Shown: positions 36,860-46,973 of the stretch, one piece after another
Layout of the letters: every line of letters begins with the position of its first letter
How positions within the stretch are numbered: the stretch's first letter is position 1
DNA from: Paraburkholderia podalyriae
Lineage (GTDB): Bacteria; Pseudomonadota; Gammaproteobacteria; Burkholderiales; Burkholderiaceae
Direction of reading: 5' to 3'
Assembly: GCF_014397785.1 (NCBI RefSeq)
Contig: NZ_VZQQ01000007.1
Span: 186,001 to 250,000 of the forward strand
Length of the DNA: 64,000 nt
Translations under genes and position numbers: made by a program
The notes under the pieces: model-generated
The model's input: only the letters and a program-made list of their open reading frames with translations
Told to the model about the DNA's origin: nothing
The model's database searches: none

Positions 36860-37405
36860 ATGTTCAATGAGTCCAGGCACGGCTTCGACGCCGCCAAGAC
36901 CGAATTCGAAGCGTTCATGCTGGAGCCGCACGACTGGGTACCGAACAACAGCAAGTTGCCGGTCGTGCTGTACCGGCGCGCGCTGTCACCCGGCAGCGGC
37001 AATCTGGCCGCCGCGTTCGAAATCCTGTTCGAGCGCAATGCATGGCCCCCGCAATGGCGCAACAGCATCTTCGACTTCCATCACTTTCACGCGACGGCCC
37101 ACGAGGTGCTCGGCGTCACCGAGGCCAGCGCCGAGGTGATCGTCGGCGGGCCGCGCGGACGCGTCGTGACGGTGCGCGCGGGCGACGTGCTGCTGCTGCC
37201 GGCCGGCACCGGCCATTGTCTGCAATCGTTCGAACGGCATTTTCAGGTGGTGGCGGGCTATCCGTTAGGGCAGCAGTGGGACATTCGCCGCGAAGCGCTG
37301 ACGCAGCAGGAAACCGCCGAGATGCTGGCGTTGCCGTTTCCGCCGCTCGATCCGATCGACGGCAAGCATGGTCCCGTGGTCGAGCTTTGGCTGCATGCGG
37401 CCTGA
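36860..37405 (+). CDS. Cupin-fold protein (YjlB-like)
   Basis: This 181-residue single-domain cupin has motif 1 around HFHATAHEVLGV, with the metal-binding histidines and glutamate, and motif 2 as GDVLLLPAGTGHCLQ. Proteins of this type often have unknown substrates. GAGGAG lies before the ATG. It is 54 bases after the zinc-finger microprotein gene and 165 bases before transketolase. Confidence 0.85.
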   Translation: MFNESRHGFDAAKTEFEAFMLEPHDWVPNNSKLPVVLYRRALSPGSGNLAAAFEILFERNAWPPQWRNSIFDFHHFHATAHEVLGVTEASAEVIVGGPRGRVVTVRAGDVLLLPAGTGHCLQSFERHFQVVAGYPLGQQWDIRREALTQQETAEMLALPFPPLDPIDGKHGPVVELWLHAA

Positions 37406-37570
37406 ACTTCGTCGTTCGCGAAGCAACTTTCTGGTGGCGGCGCTGCGTGCAGAGTTGCGCGGTTAGGCGCATCATCGGTGGGCTTCGCCGCGTTTTTCCC
37501 TCGCGCTTTCGTCCGCGCGCCACGCGGCGCGTGCCGGCCGTCTTCCGAATCGCCGAACAAGGAGCGTCCC

Positions 37571-39655
37571 ATGCAAAACGATCCCGCCCTCGATCAGTTG
37601 TGCATCAACACGATCCGCACGCTGTCGATGGACGCCGTGCAGAAAGCCAATTCCGGCCACCCCGGCACGCCGATGGCGCTCGCGCCGCTCGCCTATCACC
37701 TGTGGCAAAACCATCTACGTTACGACCCGGACGAGCCGTTGTGGCCGAATCGCGATCGCTTCGTGCTGTCGGTCGGGCATGCGTCGATGCTGCTGTATTC
37801 GCTGCTGCATCTGGCCAATGTGAAGGCGGTCGACGAACATGGCAAGCCGACCGGCGCGCCGGCCGTATCGCTCGACGACATCGAGCATTTCCGCCAGATC
37901 GACAGCAGGACGCCTGGCCACCCCGAGTACCGGATGACGACCGGCGTCGAAACCACCACGGGACCGCTAGGGCAAGGGCTCGGCAACAGCGTCGGCATGG
38001 CGATGGCCGGGCGCTGGCACGAGAGCCACTTCAACCGCGCGGACGCGCCGCTGTTCGACTACCGCGTGTACGCGCTGTGCGGCGACGGCGACCTGATGGA
38101 AGGCGTCTCGCACGAAGCGGCCTCGCTCGCCGGGCATCTGAAGCTGTCGAACCTGATCTGGATTTACGACAGCAATCGCGTGACGATCGAAGGCCATACC
38201 GACCTCGCGTATAGCGACGATGTGGAAAGCCGCTTTCGCGGCTACAACTGGCACACGCTGCACGTCGACGATGCCAACGACGCCGCCGCGCTGGAAAAGG
38301 CGCTGGTCGAAGCGAAGAGCGTGACCGACCGGCCGACGCTGATCGTGGTCCGCAGCGTGATCGCCTGGGGCTCGCCGAACAAGCAGGACTCGGCATCCGC
38401 GCATGGCGAAGCGCTCGGCGTCGAGGAAGTCGCGCTGACCAAGAAGGTGTACGGCTGGCCGGAGGACAACTTTTTCTACGTGCCCGACGGCGTGCACGAA
38501 CGCTTCGCGCAAGGCATCGGCGCACGCGGCAAGGCGGCGCGCGAACAATGGCAGACGAAGTTCGACAGCTATCAAAAGCGGTATGCGGATCTCGCGCGCG
38601 AGTTCGCGCAGATGCAGGCGCACGAATTGCCGCAGGGCTGGGACAGCGACATCCCGAGCTTCGACGCGGACCCGAAGGGCATCGCAACGCGCGAATCGTC
38701 GGGCAAGGTGCTCAATGCGATTGCCGCGCGCGTGCCGTGGATGATCGGCGGCGCGGCGGACCTGTCGCCGTCGACGAAAACCAACCTGAAGTTCGAAGGA
38801 GCCGGCAGCTTCGAGGCGGATAACTACGGCGGCCGCAATCTGCATTTCGGCATTCGCGAACATGGGATGGGCGCGGTGGTCAACGGTCTCGTGCTATCGA
38901 ATCTGCGCGCGTACGGCTCGACGTTCCTGCTCTTCAGCGACTACATGAAGCCGCCGATCCGCCTGTCCGCGATCATGGAAGTGCCGGCAATCTACGTGTT
39001 CACGCACGATTCGATCGGCCTCGGCGAAGACGGTCCGACGCATCAGCCGATCGAGCAACTCGCGTCGCTGCGCGGCGTGCCCGGCCTGACGCTGCTGCGT
39101 CCCGGCGACGCGAACGAAGCGGCCGAGGCATGGCGCGTCGCGCTGACGCAGCCGCATCGGCCGGCGTGCATCGTCTTGTCGCGCCAGCCGCTGCCGACGC
39201 TCGACCGCAGCCGCTATGCGCCCGCGAGCGGCGTCAAGCACGGTGCGTATGTGCTCGCGGATGCGCCCGCTGGCAAGAAGCCAGAGGTGATCCTGATGGC
39301 GACCGGCAGCGAGCTATCGATCTGCGTCGATGTGTACGAGAAGCTGAAGAGCGAGGGCATCGCGGCGCGCGTCGTGTCGATGCCGTCGTGGGACATCTTC
39401 GAGCGCAAGGACAGCGCGTATCAGGAGTCGGTGCTGCCCGCGGATATCGAAGCGCGCGTCGCGGTGGAGCAGGCCGCGTCGCTCGGTTGGGATCGGTATA
39501 CGGGGCGGCTCGGTGCGCAGGTCGTCATGCATACGTTCGGCGCGTCGGCGCCGATTGCGGATCTGAAGAAGAAATTCGGCTTCACGCCGGACGCCGTGTA
39601 TCAGGCGGCCAGGCAGCAGATCGAGCGAGTGAAGAAGGGCAAGGGCGCCGCCTGA
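37571..39655 (+). CDS. tkt: Transketolase
   Basis: This 694-residue enzyme is full length for bacterial transketolase and transfers two-carbon ketol units between sugar phosphates using thiamine diphosphate. Seen in order: the N-terminal SGHPGTPM, the diphosphate-binding GDGDLMEG followed by the asparagine about 30 residues later ([11 protein letters not shown]), and the pyrimidine-domain [11 protein letters not shown]. The ATG at 37571 has AAGGAG upstream. It appears to be a single-gene unit here, without the gap and pgk genes that often follow it in relatives. Confidence 0.97.
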   Translation: MQNDPALDQLCINTIRTLSMDAVQKANSGHPGTPMALAPLAYHLWQNHLRYDPDEPLWPNRDRFVLSVGHASMLLYSLLHLANVKAVDEHGKPTGAPAVSLDDIEHFRQIDSRTPGHPEYRMTTGVETTTGPLGQGLGNSVGMAMAGRWHESHFNRADAPLFDYRVYALCGDGDLMEGVSHEAASLAGHLKLSNLIWIYDSNRVTIEGHTDLAYSDDVESRFRGYNWHTLHVDDANDAAALEKALVEAKSVTDRPTLIVVRSVIAWGSPNKQDSASAHGEALGVEEVALTKKVYGWPEDNFFYVPDGVHERFAQGIGARGKAAREQWQTKFDSYQKRYADLAREFAQMQAHELPQGWDSDIPSFDADPKGIATRESSGKVLNAIAARVPWMIGGAADLSPSTKTNLKFEGAGSFEADNYGGRNLHFGIREHGMGAVVNGLVLSNLRAYGSTFLLFSDYMKPPIRLSAIMEVPAIYVFTHDSIGLGEDGPTHQPIEQLASLRGVPGLTLLRPGDANEAAEAWRVALTQPHRPACIVLSRQPLPTLDRSRYAPASGVKHGAYVLADAPAGKKPEVILMATGSELSICVDVYEKLKSEGIAARVVSMPSWDIFERKDSAYQESVLPADIEARVAVEQAASLGWDRYTGRLGAQVVMHTFGASAPIADLKKKFGFTPDAVYQAARQQIERVKKGKGAA

Positions 39656-39704
39656 TTTGCTGCGCTAGATGCGGTGGTGAACCTTTCGCCCGGTCAGACA
39701 GAGT

Positions 39705-39869
39705 TCAGCTCTTTCTGGACGTTTTTGGCACAAATGGCGTGGGTATGTGCTGAACCTGCTCGCTTCCGCATTGCGGACAGGGCGGATGGGCGGTTTCATG
39801 CTCGGCAAGATGCTCGGCATGTTCGAACGTCTGACCGCACTTGTCGCACCTGTACTGGTAAGTCGGCAT
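39705..39869 (-). CDS. FmdB-type zinc-ribbon microprotein
   Basis: This 54-residue frame starts MPTYQYRCDKCG and carries two CxxC knuckles (Cys8/Cys11 and Cys31/Cys34) as in the FmdB/CxxC_CxxC_SSSS regulatory family, which have a zinc-ribbon fold. GGAGG lies seven bases before the ATG at 39869. The tail PKTSRKS is basic. It is short and easily missed. The role of such proteins is generally unknown; a regulatory part in amide or formamide use is historical naming only. Confidence 0.82.
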   Translation of the reverse strand: MPTYQYRCDKCGQTFEHAEHLAEHETAHPPCPQCGSEQVQHIPTPFVPKTSRKS

Positions 39870-40093
39870 GGCATTCCTCCAACGAGAATCGTGCGCGTCG
39901 TACTGGCCAGATACTGTCTACGACGCCCGGCAATAATCCATTCTACGTGTTTCAGCGGGAAATATGATGAGCTTCCGATCTATTGCACAGCCGGCGGCGC
40001 AGCGGTCGACATTGACGAAACGTTTACCGGCGATGTTCGACGCGACGAACCGAGTTTGTGAACGCAATCCCCTGATTGCAAGCGGAGGATTAA

Positions 40094-40546
40094 ATGGCTA
40101 ACTCCACCAGGCCGCGCGTCATCGGCTTCAACCACGTCGCGCTGGAAGTCGGCGATATCGAGCAAGCGCTGGCATTTTATGGCCGCATCTTCGACTTTCA
40201 GTTGCGCGGCAAGAGTAAAACGATGGCCTTCATCGATCTTGGCGATCAATTCATCGCGTTGCAGGCCGGGCGCAAACAGGCCGCCGATGACGGCCGGCAT
40301 GTCGGCCTCGTCGTCGATGACAAGGAGGCGGCGCGCGCCGCCCTCGAGGCGGCCGGCGTCGAGACGATCGACGGTCCGTTTCTGGATTTCCGCGACCCCT
40401 GGGGCAATCGCATCGAGATCGTGGGCTACGACAACATTCAGTTCACCAAGGCTCCGAACGTTCTGCGCGGCATGGGCCTGACGCAATTGACCAAGAACGA
40501 GAGCGCGAAAAAGGAACTGGCGGACAAAGGCATGGCGGCGAGCTAA
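40094..40546 (+). CDS. VOC (glyoxalase/bleomycin resistance) family protein
   Basis: This 150-residue protein has the paired beta-alpha-beta-beta-beta units of the vicinal oxygen chelate fold: FNHVALEVGDIEQALAFYG at the start and DFRDPWGNRIEIVGY near the end of the domain. His14 and the glutamate in NRIEIV fit metal-binding positions. The substrate is not evident. GGAGG lies before the ATG. It ends just before the left copy of the 36-bp repeat that bounds the catabolic block. Confidence 0.85.
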   Translation: MANSTRPRVIGFNHVALEVGDIEQALAFYGRIFDFQLRGKSKTMAFIDLGDQFIALQAGRKQAADDGRHVGLVVDDKEAARAALEAAGVETIDGPFLDFRDPWGNRIEIVGYDNIQFTKAPNVLRGMGLTQLTKNESAKKELADKGMAAS

Positions 40547-40566
40547 TCCCTTGTCGATGATGGTCT

Positions 40567-40602
40567 CGTGCGGGCCGGATTGCGGTCCTTCAGTCACGCT
40601 CG
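40567..40602 (+). repeat. 36-bp direct repeat, left copy
   Basis: This sequence (starting cgtgcgggccggattgcggt) recurs without a mismatch at 48065-48100 in the same orientation. The two copies bracket the seven-gene catabolic block. It is not an obvious hairpin, tRNA end or insertion-sequence terminus. Confidence 0.95.
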
Positions 40603-40654
40603 TTGGATGGCCGCCTCGCGCCACCAATACCAACCGATGCTTCGGCGTATGAGA

Positions 40655-41470
40655 CTAATGCCCTTTGAAGACGGGTGGCCGCTTTTCGAGTGTTGCTGCG
40701 AGCGCTTCAATATGGTCGTCGGTGTTGTGGCACATGCCCTGGAAGACGGCGCAGTGCTCAAGGAAGTCCGCGAGTTCCATCCGCTGTGCGGCCTTCATGA
40801 GCCGCTTGGTCAGGCGCAGTGCGCGAGGCGGCTTGCCGGCGAAGCCTTGCGCCAGACGCTGCGCGGCGTCGAGCAACTCGTCAGGTGCCGCAACGTCAAG
40901 GACAATGCCCATCGCCTTTGCTTCTTCGCCGTTGAAGGTGCGGCCCGAGAACGTGAGCTCGGCCGCGCGCTCGTACCCGACGAGACGCTGAAGGAACCAG
41001 GCGCCACCGTCGCCCGGGATAATCCCAACGTTGATAAACGTCTCGCCCAGAATGGCGTCCGGCACCGCCAGCCGGATATCACACATGCAAGCGAGGTCGA
41101 AACCAGCGCCCACGGCAGCTCCATTGATTGCGGCAATGGACGGCACTTCGAGCTTCTGCAGGGCCAGCGGAATTCGCTGTACCCCGGCACGATAGCGGTT
41201 CTGAACCTCGTAGACGTCACCGCCGAAGCTGCCTTCACGGTGAAGCATATGCTTGATATTCCCGCCCGACGAAAACGCCTTGCCGGCTCCGGTGATAATC
41301 AGGGCCGCCACATCTTCGTTCGCGTTGATCCACGCGACTGTCCTTTCTATGTCGTCGACCAGTTTTGTGCCAGTCAATTCGTTGCGAACGTCGTCACGAT
41401 TCAGCGTCAATGTCACGACGCGTCCACTGCGCGTGACGATCGCGTCCGTCAGAGTTGGGACCAAGGTCAT
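40655..41470 (-). CDS. Enoyl-CoA hydratase/isomerase family protein
   Basis: This 271-residue crotonase-fold enzyme acts on acyl-CoA thioesters. The oxyanion hole is formed by FSSGGNIK (67-73) and GAAVGAGFD (117-125). At the two usual catalytic glutamate positions it has Asp125 and Glu143, so the reaction may differ from classical hydration, for example an isomerisation or elimination. It is the last gene of the leftward arm and overlaps the acyl-CoA ligase gene by four bases. Confidence 0.88.
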   Translation of the reverse strand: MTLVPTLTDAIVTRSGRVVTLTLNRDDVRNELTGTKLVDDIERTVAWINANEDVAALIITGAGKAFSSGGNIKHMLHREGSFGGDVYEVQNRYRAGVQRIPLALQKLEVPSIAAINGAAVGAGFDLACMCDIRLAVPDAILGETFINVGIIPGDGGAWFLQRLVGYERAAELTFSGRTFNGEEAKAMGIVLDVAAPDELLDAAQRLAQGFAGKPPRALRLTKRLMKAAQRMELADFLEHCAVFQGMCHNTDDHIEALAATLEKRPPVFKGH

Positions 41471-43662
41471 GTCGGGCTCCCTTTTCGATCAATGGCTGCC
41501 GTCTGCGACGCGGCATCGAGCAGAATCCGTGCATCGAGAATGCTGACTCCCGACGGGTAGGCCATCACCGGGTTGAGATCCAGTTCCTCGATTTCTGGAA
41601 ATGCCGTACACAATGCCGAGATGCCTAGCATCAACTGGACCAGCGCGTTTTTATCGGTGGGAGGTGCGCCGCGAACGCCGTTCAGGATCTCGGCCGCCCG
41701 TATCTCTTCGAGCATTTGATGCGCGTCACCTTCGTTCAGAGGCAGTGAGCGGAACACGACATCCTTGAGCACTTCGACCAGTATTCCGCCGAGTCCGAAC
41801 ATCATGACTGGGCCATAGGTTGGGTCGCGCACGACACCGACGATGACCTCGACTCCTCCCTTCGGCGCCATGGGTGTCACGAGCACGCCAGTGATGTCCG
41901 GGTCCTGGATGAATTGACGGCTGTTTGCAAGAATGACGTCGAAGGCCTGCCTGACCGCGCCGACATCGCCGACCTCCAGTTGGACGCCGCCTGCGTCGGA
42001 CTTGTGAATGATGTCGCGCGACACGACTTTCATTGCGACCGGGACTTCGCCGAGCTGCCGGAATGCCTCTACCGCTTCATCAGGGCTGCGTGCAAGGACC
42101 GCTTTCGCCGTCATCGGAACACCGGCGTCGGCCAGCGCCTGGCGTGCCTCGTGTTCGAGGACGACGGTGCGGTTCTCGGCGCGGCAGACGTCCACGATCC
42201 GCGCGAAAGTGCTCGACCGTTTGGCTGGAATCGGTGCCTGGCGTTCGGTTCTGGTGTGAGCTTCGCCGACCTCGGCGAGCGCCTGAAGACAGCGGACGGC
42301 CATTTCCAGCGAGTCGTAGACCGGAACCCCCGCCGTGCGAATCGAGGCCAGAGGGGCTGGACGCAAATCGGCATACAAGCTTCCGTAGAGGCTGTGAACC
42401 ACCACCGGCTTGCCCGATTCGTTGTGAATCCGCGCGATCCGGGCGGAAGTTTCCATCTCGATGGGCGTCAGCGACTGCGAAAAACGCACGCCATATCCTC
42501 CATAGAGCCCTGTAATCAGCAGACCATCGACATCCGCATCGTCAAGGAGAATTTGCGCACATTCGGCGAATACGGCGGGGTTTGAATCGGTGCCGCCGGC
42601 CACGTCGACGGGGTTCGCGGTCGCGGCCGCAGGCGGCAGGAGGGCCGCGAGGCGTGAGCGCGATTGCGGGGACAGCGTCGCCAGTACGAGTCCCGATTCG
42701 CTCAACGAGTCGGCGGCAATCGTTGCGTGTCCTCCACCGTCGGCGAGCACCGCCACGCGACGCGACCTGAGCGGCTTGAGCAGCGCCAGCGCTTCGGCCA
42801 GCGACATGATTTCGTCGGATTTCGTGGCCAGCACGGCGCCGGCCTGGCGCAGAACGCCCTCGCTCACTGCATAGTCGCCGGCAAGTGCGCCGGTGTGCGA
42901 TTTCGCCGAAACGATGCCGGCACTGGTGCGGCCCGACTTGTACAGCACGACTGGTTTCTTGCGGGTGATGCGTCGCAACCCTTCGAGAAATTCGGCGCCG
43001 TCTTTCATTCCCTCGACGTACGCAACCAGTACCCTGGTGTTCTCGTCATCCGCGAAGTAGTCGAGATATTCGTGGAACCGGATGTCCGACTCATTGCCGA
43101 TACCGACATAGGTCGACAGGCCGATCTGACCATTCGCCTGCGCCTCGGTCACCAGCGACAAGGCCATGTTGCCCGACTGTGACAGGAGCCCGATGTCACC
43201 CTTCCTGAGGTTGCTGAAGCCAACGATGTTGCAGTTCCTGTGGGTGTTGAAAATACCCGAAGTATTAGGTCCCACGATACGAACGCCGTGCTGGCGCGCC
43301 ACGCTGACCATCTGTTCCTGAAGCAGTCGGCCGTGCTCCCCAGCCTCCGCGAATCCGCCGGCGAGCACCACCGCACCCTTCGCGCCTTTCTTCCCGCATT
43401 GTTCGATCACCTCTGGAAGTGTCTTCGCCGGCGTGCAGACGAGCGCGAGATCGAAAGCCTGTGGAATCTCCTCGATACTTGCATAGCATTTCAAACCGAG
43501 AATTTCCGATTCCTTCGGATTGACCGGATAGATTGTGCCGGGGAAGCCGTCTTCAAGCAGCTTATGGATGGACCGGAAGCCGCGCTTGGTTTCGTCCTTC
43601 GAAGCGCCGACCACGACGATGGAATCCGGGTAGAACACGTCACGCAAGTTACGGGCTGGCAT
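41467..43662 (-). CDS. ADP-forming acyl-CoA synthetase (acetate-CoA ligase family, COG1042 type)
   Basis: This 731-residue protein has an N-terminal CoA-binding domain (SIVVVGASKDETKRG), succinyl-CoA-ligase-like domains with the phosphohistidine segment SAKSHTGALAGDYA (His256), and a C-terminal ATP-grasp domain (from about 510, with VAMKVVSRDIIHKSDAGG). It should join an organic acid to CoA, releasing ADP and phosphate. Relatives include acetyl-, pimeloyl- and feruloyl-CoA synthetases, so the acid is open. GGGGGAG lies before the ATG. It sits between two crotonase genes, which points to acid degradation. Confidence 0.9.
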   Translation of the reverse strand: MPARNLRDVFYPDSIVVVGASKDETKRGFRSIHKLLEDGFPGTIYPVNPKESEILGLKCYASIEEIPQAFDLALVCTPAKTLPEVIEQCGKKGAKGAVVLAGGFAEAGEHGRLLQEQMVSVARQHGVRIVGPNTSGIFNTHRNCNIVGFSNLRKGDIGLLSQSGNMALSLVTEAQANGQIGLSTYVGIGNESDIRFHEYLDYFADDENTRVLVAYVEGMKDGAEFLEGLRRITRKKPVVLYKSGRTSAGIVSAKSHTGALAGDYAVSEGVLRQAGAVLATKSDEIMSLAEALALLKPLRSRRVAVLADGGGHATIAADSLSESGLVLATLSPQSRSRLAALLPPAAATANPVDVAGGTDSNPAVFAECAQILLDDADVDGLLITGLYGGYGVRFSQSLTPIEMETSARIARIHNESGKPVVVHSLYGSLYADLRPAPLASIRTAGVPVYDSLEMAVRCLQALAEVGEAHTRTERQAPIPAKRSSTFARIVDVCRAENRTVVLEHEARQALADAGVPMTAKAVLARSPDEAVEAFRQLGEVPVAMKVVSRDIIHKSDAGGVQLEVGDVGAVRQAFDVILANSRQFIQDPDITGVLVTPMAPKGGVEVIVGVVRDPTYGPVMMFGLGGILVEVLKDVVFRSLPLNEGDAHQMLEEIRAAEILNGVRGAPPTDKNALVQLMLGISALCTAFPEIEELDLNPVMAYPSGVSILDARILLDAASQTAAIDRKGSPT

Positions 43663-43664
43663 GC

Positions 43665-44447
43665 TTACTCCCCCTTGAAAACCGGTGCACGCTTTTCGGC
43701 GAACGCATCGACACCTTCCTGCCAATCCCGCGTGGTGGAGCAGAACATCATGCCCTCGAGTTCTGCGGTCAACGCAGCATCGAAGGTCCGTTCACCCGCG
43801 AAGTTGAGTTGATCCTTGGCGAGCCGCATCGAGTGCGGCGCTTTACTCGCGACCTTGCGCGCGAATTCCCGGGCGTGCTGCAGGAATCCATCATCCGGAA
43901 AGACCCGATTCGCCAGGCCGATCCGCGCCGCTTCCACGCCATCGATGCGCTCGCCGAGAAAAACGAGTTCGCGCGCCTTTGCCAGTCCAACGAGGCGCGG
44001 CAGAAGGTACGTGATGCCGCCGCCGAGAAAATTCCCGATGCTGATTTCCGGAAGCCCAATCTGCGCGCTTTCGGCCATCAGAACGAAGTCGGACGCAATC
44101 GCGATTTCCGCTCCGGCGCCGAGCGCGAAACCATTGACCGCAGCGATCACGGGCTTGCCGAGCGTGAGAAGCCGCTTGCAGGCCACCTGCTCGCCGCGCA
44201 GGTACTCGCGGCGCTCGAAGGGCGTGCGGCCGGCCTTGTGTTCCTTGAGGTCGGCGCCCGCGCAGAATGCCCGGCCCTCACCCGTAAGCAGGGCAACCCG
44301 CACGCCGCGATCCGCCTCGACCATGGTCAACGCTTCGCTCAATTCGTCGTAAAGCTTTTGCGTCACTGCATTCAGACGGTGCGGACGGTTCAGCCGGATT
44401 TCGGCGATCCCGTCCTGCACGCCATAAAGAAGCGTTTCAAATGCCAT
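43665..44447 (-). CDS. Enoyl-CoA hydratase
   Basis: This 260-residue crotonase-fold protein carries both catalytic glutamates (Glu114 in GAGAEIA and Glu134 in GLPEISIG), so it is a good candidate for a true hydratase. The oxyanion loop is FCAGADLKE. The ATG at 44447 has GGAG eight bases upstream and is preferred over one at 44459. It is the first gene of the leftward arm; the ligase gene starts two bases after its stop codon. Confidence 0.9.
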   Translation of the reverse strand: MAFETLLYGVQDGIAEIRLNRPHRLNAVTQKLYDELSEALTMVEADRGVRVALLTGEGRAFCAGADLKEHKAGRTPFERREYLRGEQVACKRLLTLGKPVIAAVNGFALGAGAEIAIASDFVLMAESAQIGLPEISIGNFLGGGITYLLPRLVGLAKARELVFLGERIDGVEAARIGLANRVFPDDGFLQHAREFARKVASKAPHSMRLAKDQLNFAGERTFDAALTAELEGMMFCSTTRDWQEGVDAFAEKRAPVFKGE

Positions 44448-44489
44448 CGGAGACTCCATCGGTGAACCGGATCACAACCACGAATTGAC

Positions 44490-44513
44490 ACAACGTATGT
44501 TGCTATCAATATA
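44490..44513 (-). promoter_or_regulatory. Leftward promoter -10 with palindromic operator
   Basis: On the minus strand a TATATT box (44513-44508) is followed after four bases by acaacgtatgttgc (44503-44490), a near-palindrome matching the perfect one at 44652 in 12 of 14 positions. It lies about 45 bases upstream of the enoyl-CoA hydratase start and would cover the transcription start. The -35 element is weak. Confidence 0.55.
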
Positions 44514-44615
44514 GGCACAAGAAACGAATGTTGCATTGTGGCGTTTACCCGCAAATCGCGCCGTCGCCGTACCGGCTGTCATTTTCAACGAGGGTTTCCC
44601 ACGACTAAATTCTTA

Positions 44616-44665
44616 TTGACGACTGTTTTTGGTGTACTAGTATTGGTCGTGACAACATATGTTGT
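44616..44665 (+). promoter_or_regulatory. Rightward sigma-70 promoter with perfect 14-bp palindromic operator
   Basis: TTGACG (44616-44621) and TAGTAT (44638-44643) are separated by 16 bases. Eight bases later comes the perfect palindrome acaacatatgttgt (44652-44665), placed where the transcript should begin. This is the usual arrangement for repression by a dimeric regulator. It precedes the ABC transporter operon. Confidence 0.65.
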
Positions 44666-44767
44666 GCATCGTAAGAATATTGCACCGCACGTTGCAATGC
44701 ACCCAGGGTGTTGTCGCTCGTACCCCGCCTCCCGGAGGGGCATCGTCAATCACTGCGGAGAATATCC

Positions 44768-45520
44768 ATGGGACGTCGTTCCTTCCTCATATCTGTCGTC
44801 GCCATTGCCATGTTCGGAACGAACCTCGCGCACGCGCAAAGCAAAGAACTGATCGTCGGCACTGACACCTCTTTCATGCCGTTCGAATTCAGGCAGGGTG
44901 ACAAGTACGTCGGCTTTGATCTCGACCTGTGGGCCGAAATCGCGAAGGACCAAGGCTGGAAGTACAAGGTCCAGCCGATGGATTTCAGTGGCCTGATTCC
45001 AGCTCTCCAGACCCAGAACATCGATGTGGCGCTGTCGGGCATGACCATCAAGGAAGAGCGCAAGAAGGCCATCGACTTTTCGGCTCCCTACTACGACAGC
45101 GGGCTCGCTGCCATGGTCCAGGCCGACAACACCAGCATCAAGTCCATCAACGACCTGAACGGAAAAATCATCGGCGCCAAGACGGGTACGGCGACAATCG
45201 ACTGGATCAAGGCACACCTGAAGCCGAAGGAAATCCGCCAGTTTCCTAACATCGACGAAGCATACCTGGCGCTGGAAGCAGGCCGCGTCGATGCGGCAAT
45301 GCACGATACGCCGAACGTCCTGTACTTCGTGAACACCGAAGGCAAGGGCAAGGTGAAGGTGGCGGGCGCCCCGGTCAGTGGTGACAAATATGGAATTGGC
45401 TTCCCGAAGGGCAGTCCGCTGGTGCCGAAGGTGAACGAGGAACTGATAAAAATCAAGGCGGATGGCCGCTACGCCAAGCTGTACAAGAAATGGTTCGGTT
45501 CGGAGCCGCCCAAGTCGTAA
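44768..45520 (+). CDS. Periplasmic amino-acid-type substrate-binding protein (GlnH-like)
   Basis: This 250-residue protein has a signal peptide cleaved after AHA (about residue 23). The mature part shows the polar amino acid binding protein pattern FMPFEFRQGDKYVGFDLDLW, the hinge SGMTIKEERKKAIDFSAPYY and GAKTGTATIDWIK. These proteins bind amino acids and also N-acylated or opine-like derivatives. It is the first gene of the rightward arm and follows the promoter/operator at 44616. Confidence 0.92.
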   Translation: MGRRSFLISVVAIAMFGTNLAHAQSKELIVGTDTSFMPFEFRQGDKYVGFDLDLWAEIAKDQGWKYKVQPMDFSGLIPALQTQNIDVALSGMTIKEERKKAIDFSAPYYDSGLAAMVQADNTSIKSINDLNGKIIGAKTGTATIDWIKAHLKPKEIRQFPNIDEAYLALEAGRVDAAMHDTPNVLYFVNTEGKGKVKVAGAPVSGDKYGIGFPKGSPLVPKVNEELIKIKADGRYAKLYKKWFGSEPPKS

Positions 45521-45583
45521 CCGTCCGCAATGAGGGCGCGGCGCCAGTCGCCGCGCCGTTGACGAATCAACCAGGAGCGATTT

Positions 45584-46236
45584 GTGGAATTCGATTGGTC
45601 AGCCATCTGGGCTGCACTTCCGGACCTGCTGGAGGGAGTGAAGCTAACGGTATTCATTGCTTTTGTCGGGCTCATCGGTGGGTTCATCGTCGGCATGATC
45701 ACCGGCATGTTCCGGGCGTACGGCCCCCCCGCACTGAACGTTCTGGCCCAGATCTACATTGAACTGATCCGCGGCACGCCGATTGTGGTGCAGGTCATGT
45801 TCCTGTACTTCGCACTGCCGTTGCTTGCGCATATCCGCGTCGACGCCCTGACAGCCGCCATCATTGCCATCACCGTGAACTCGGGAGCCTATCTGAGCGA
45901 AGTCATACGTGGCGCATTGCTGTCAATTTCCAGAGGTCTCACGGAAGCGGGTCTGGCGATGGGTCTGTCGATGCCCCGGGTGCTGCTGAAAATCGTTGGA
46001 CCACTGGCGTTCCGCCGGCTGATTCCGCCGCTTGGCAACCAGTGCATCGTCAGCCTGAAGGACACGTCGCTGTTCATCGTCATTGGTGTGGGTGAACTGA
46101 CGCGCAAGGGGCAGGAGATCATTGCCGGGAATTTCCGGGCGGTTGAAATCTGGACCGTCGTGGCACTCATCTACCTGATCCTGACGGGAGTGATGACAAT
46201 CACGCTGCGTCTCGTTGAAAGAAGGATGCGCATACT

Positions 46237-46240
<4 letters not shown>
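45584..46240 (+). CDS. Amino-acid-type ABC transporter permease (GlnP-like)
   Basis: This 218-residue permease has several membrane segments and the EAA loop SRGLTEAGLAMGLSMPRVLLKIVGP, cut here to its core EAGLAMGLS, where it docks to the ATPase. FxxLIRGTPIVVQ-like sequence near residue 65 is typical of the HisM/GlnP family. The start is GTG with AGGAG six bases upstream. One permease gene is present, so the channel is probably a homodimer. The stop overlaps the ATPase gene by four bases. Confidence 0.92.
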
Positions 46241-46965
<725 letters not shown>

Positions 46966-46973
46966 GCGAGATC

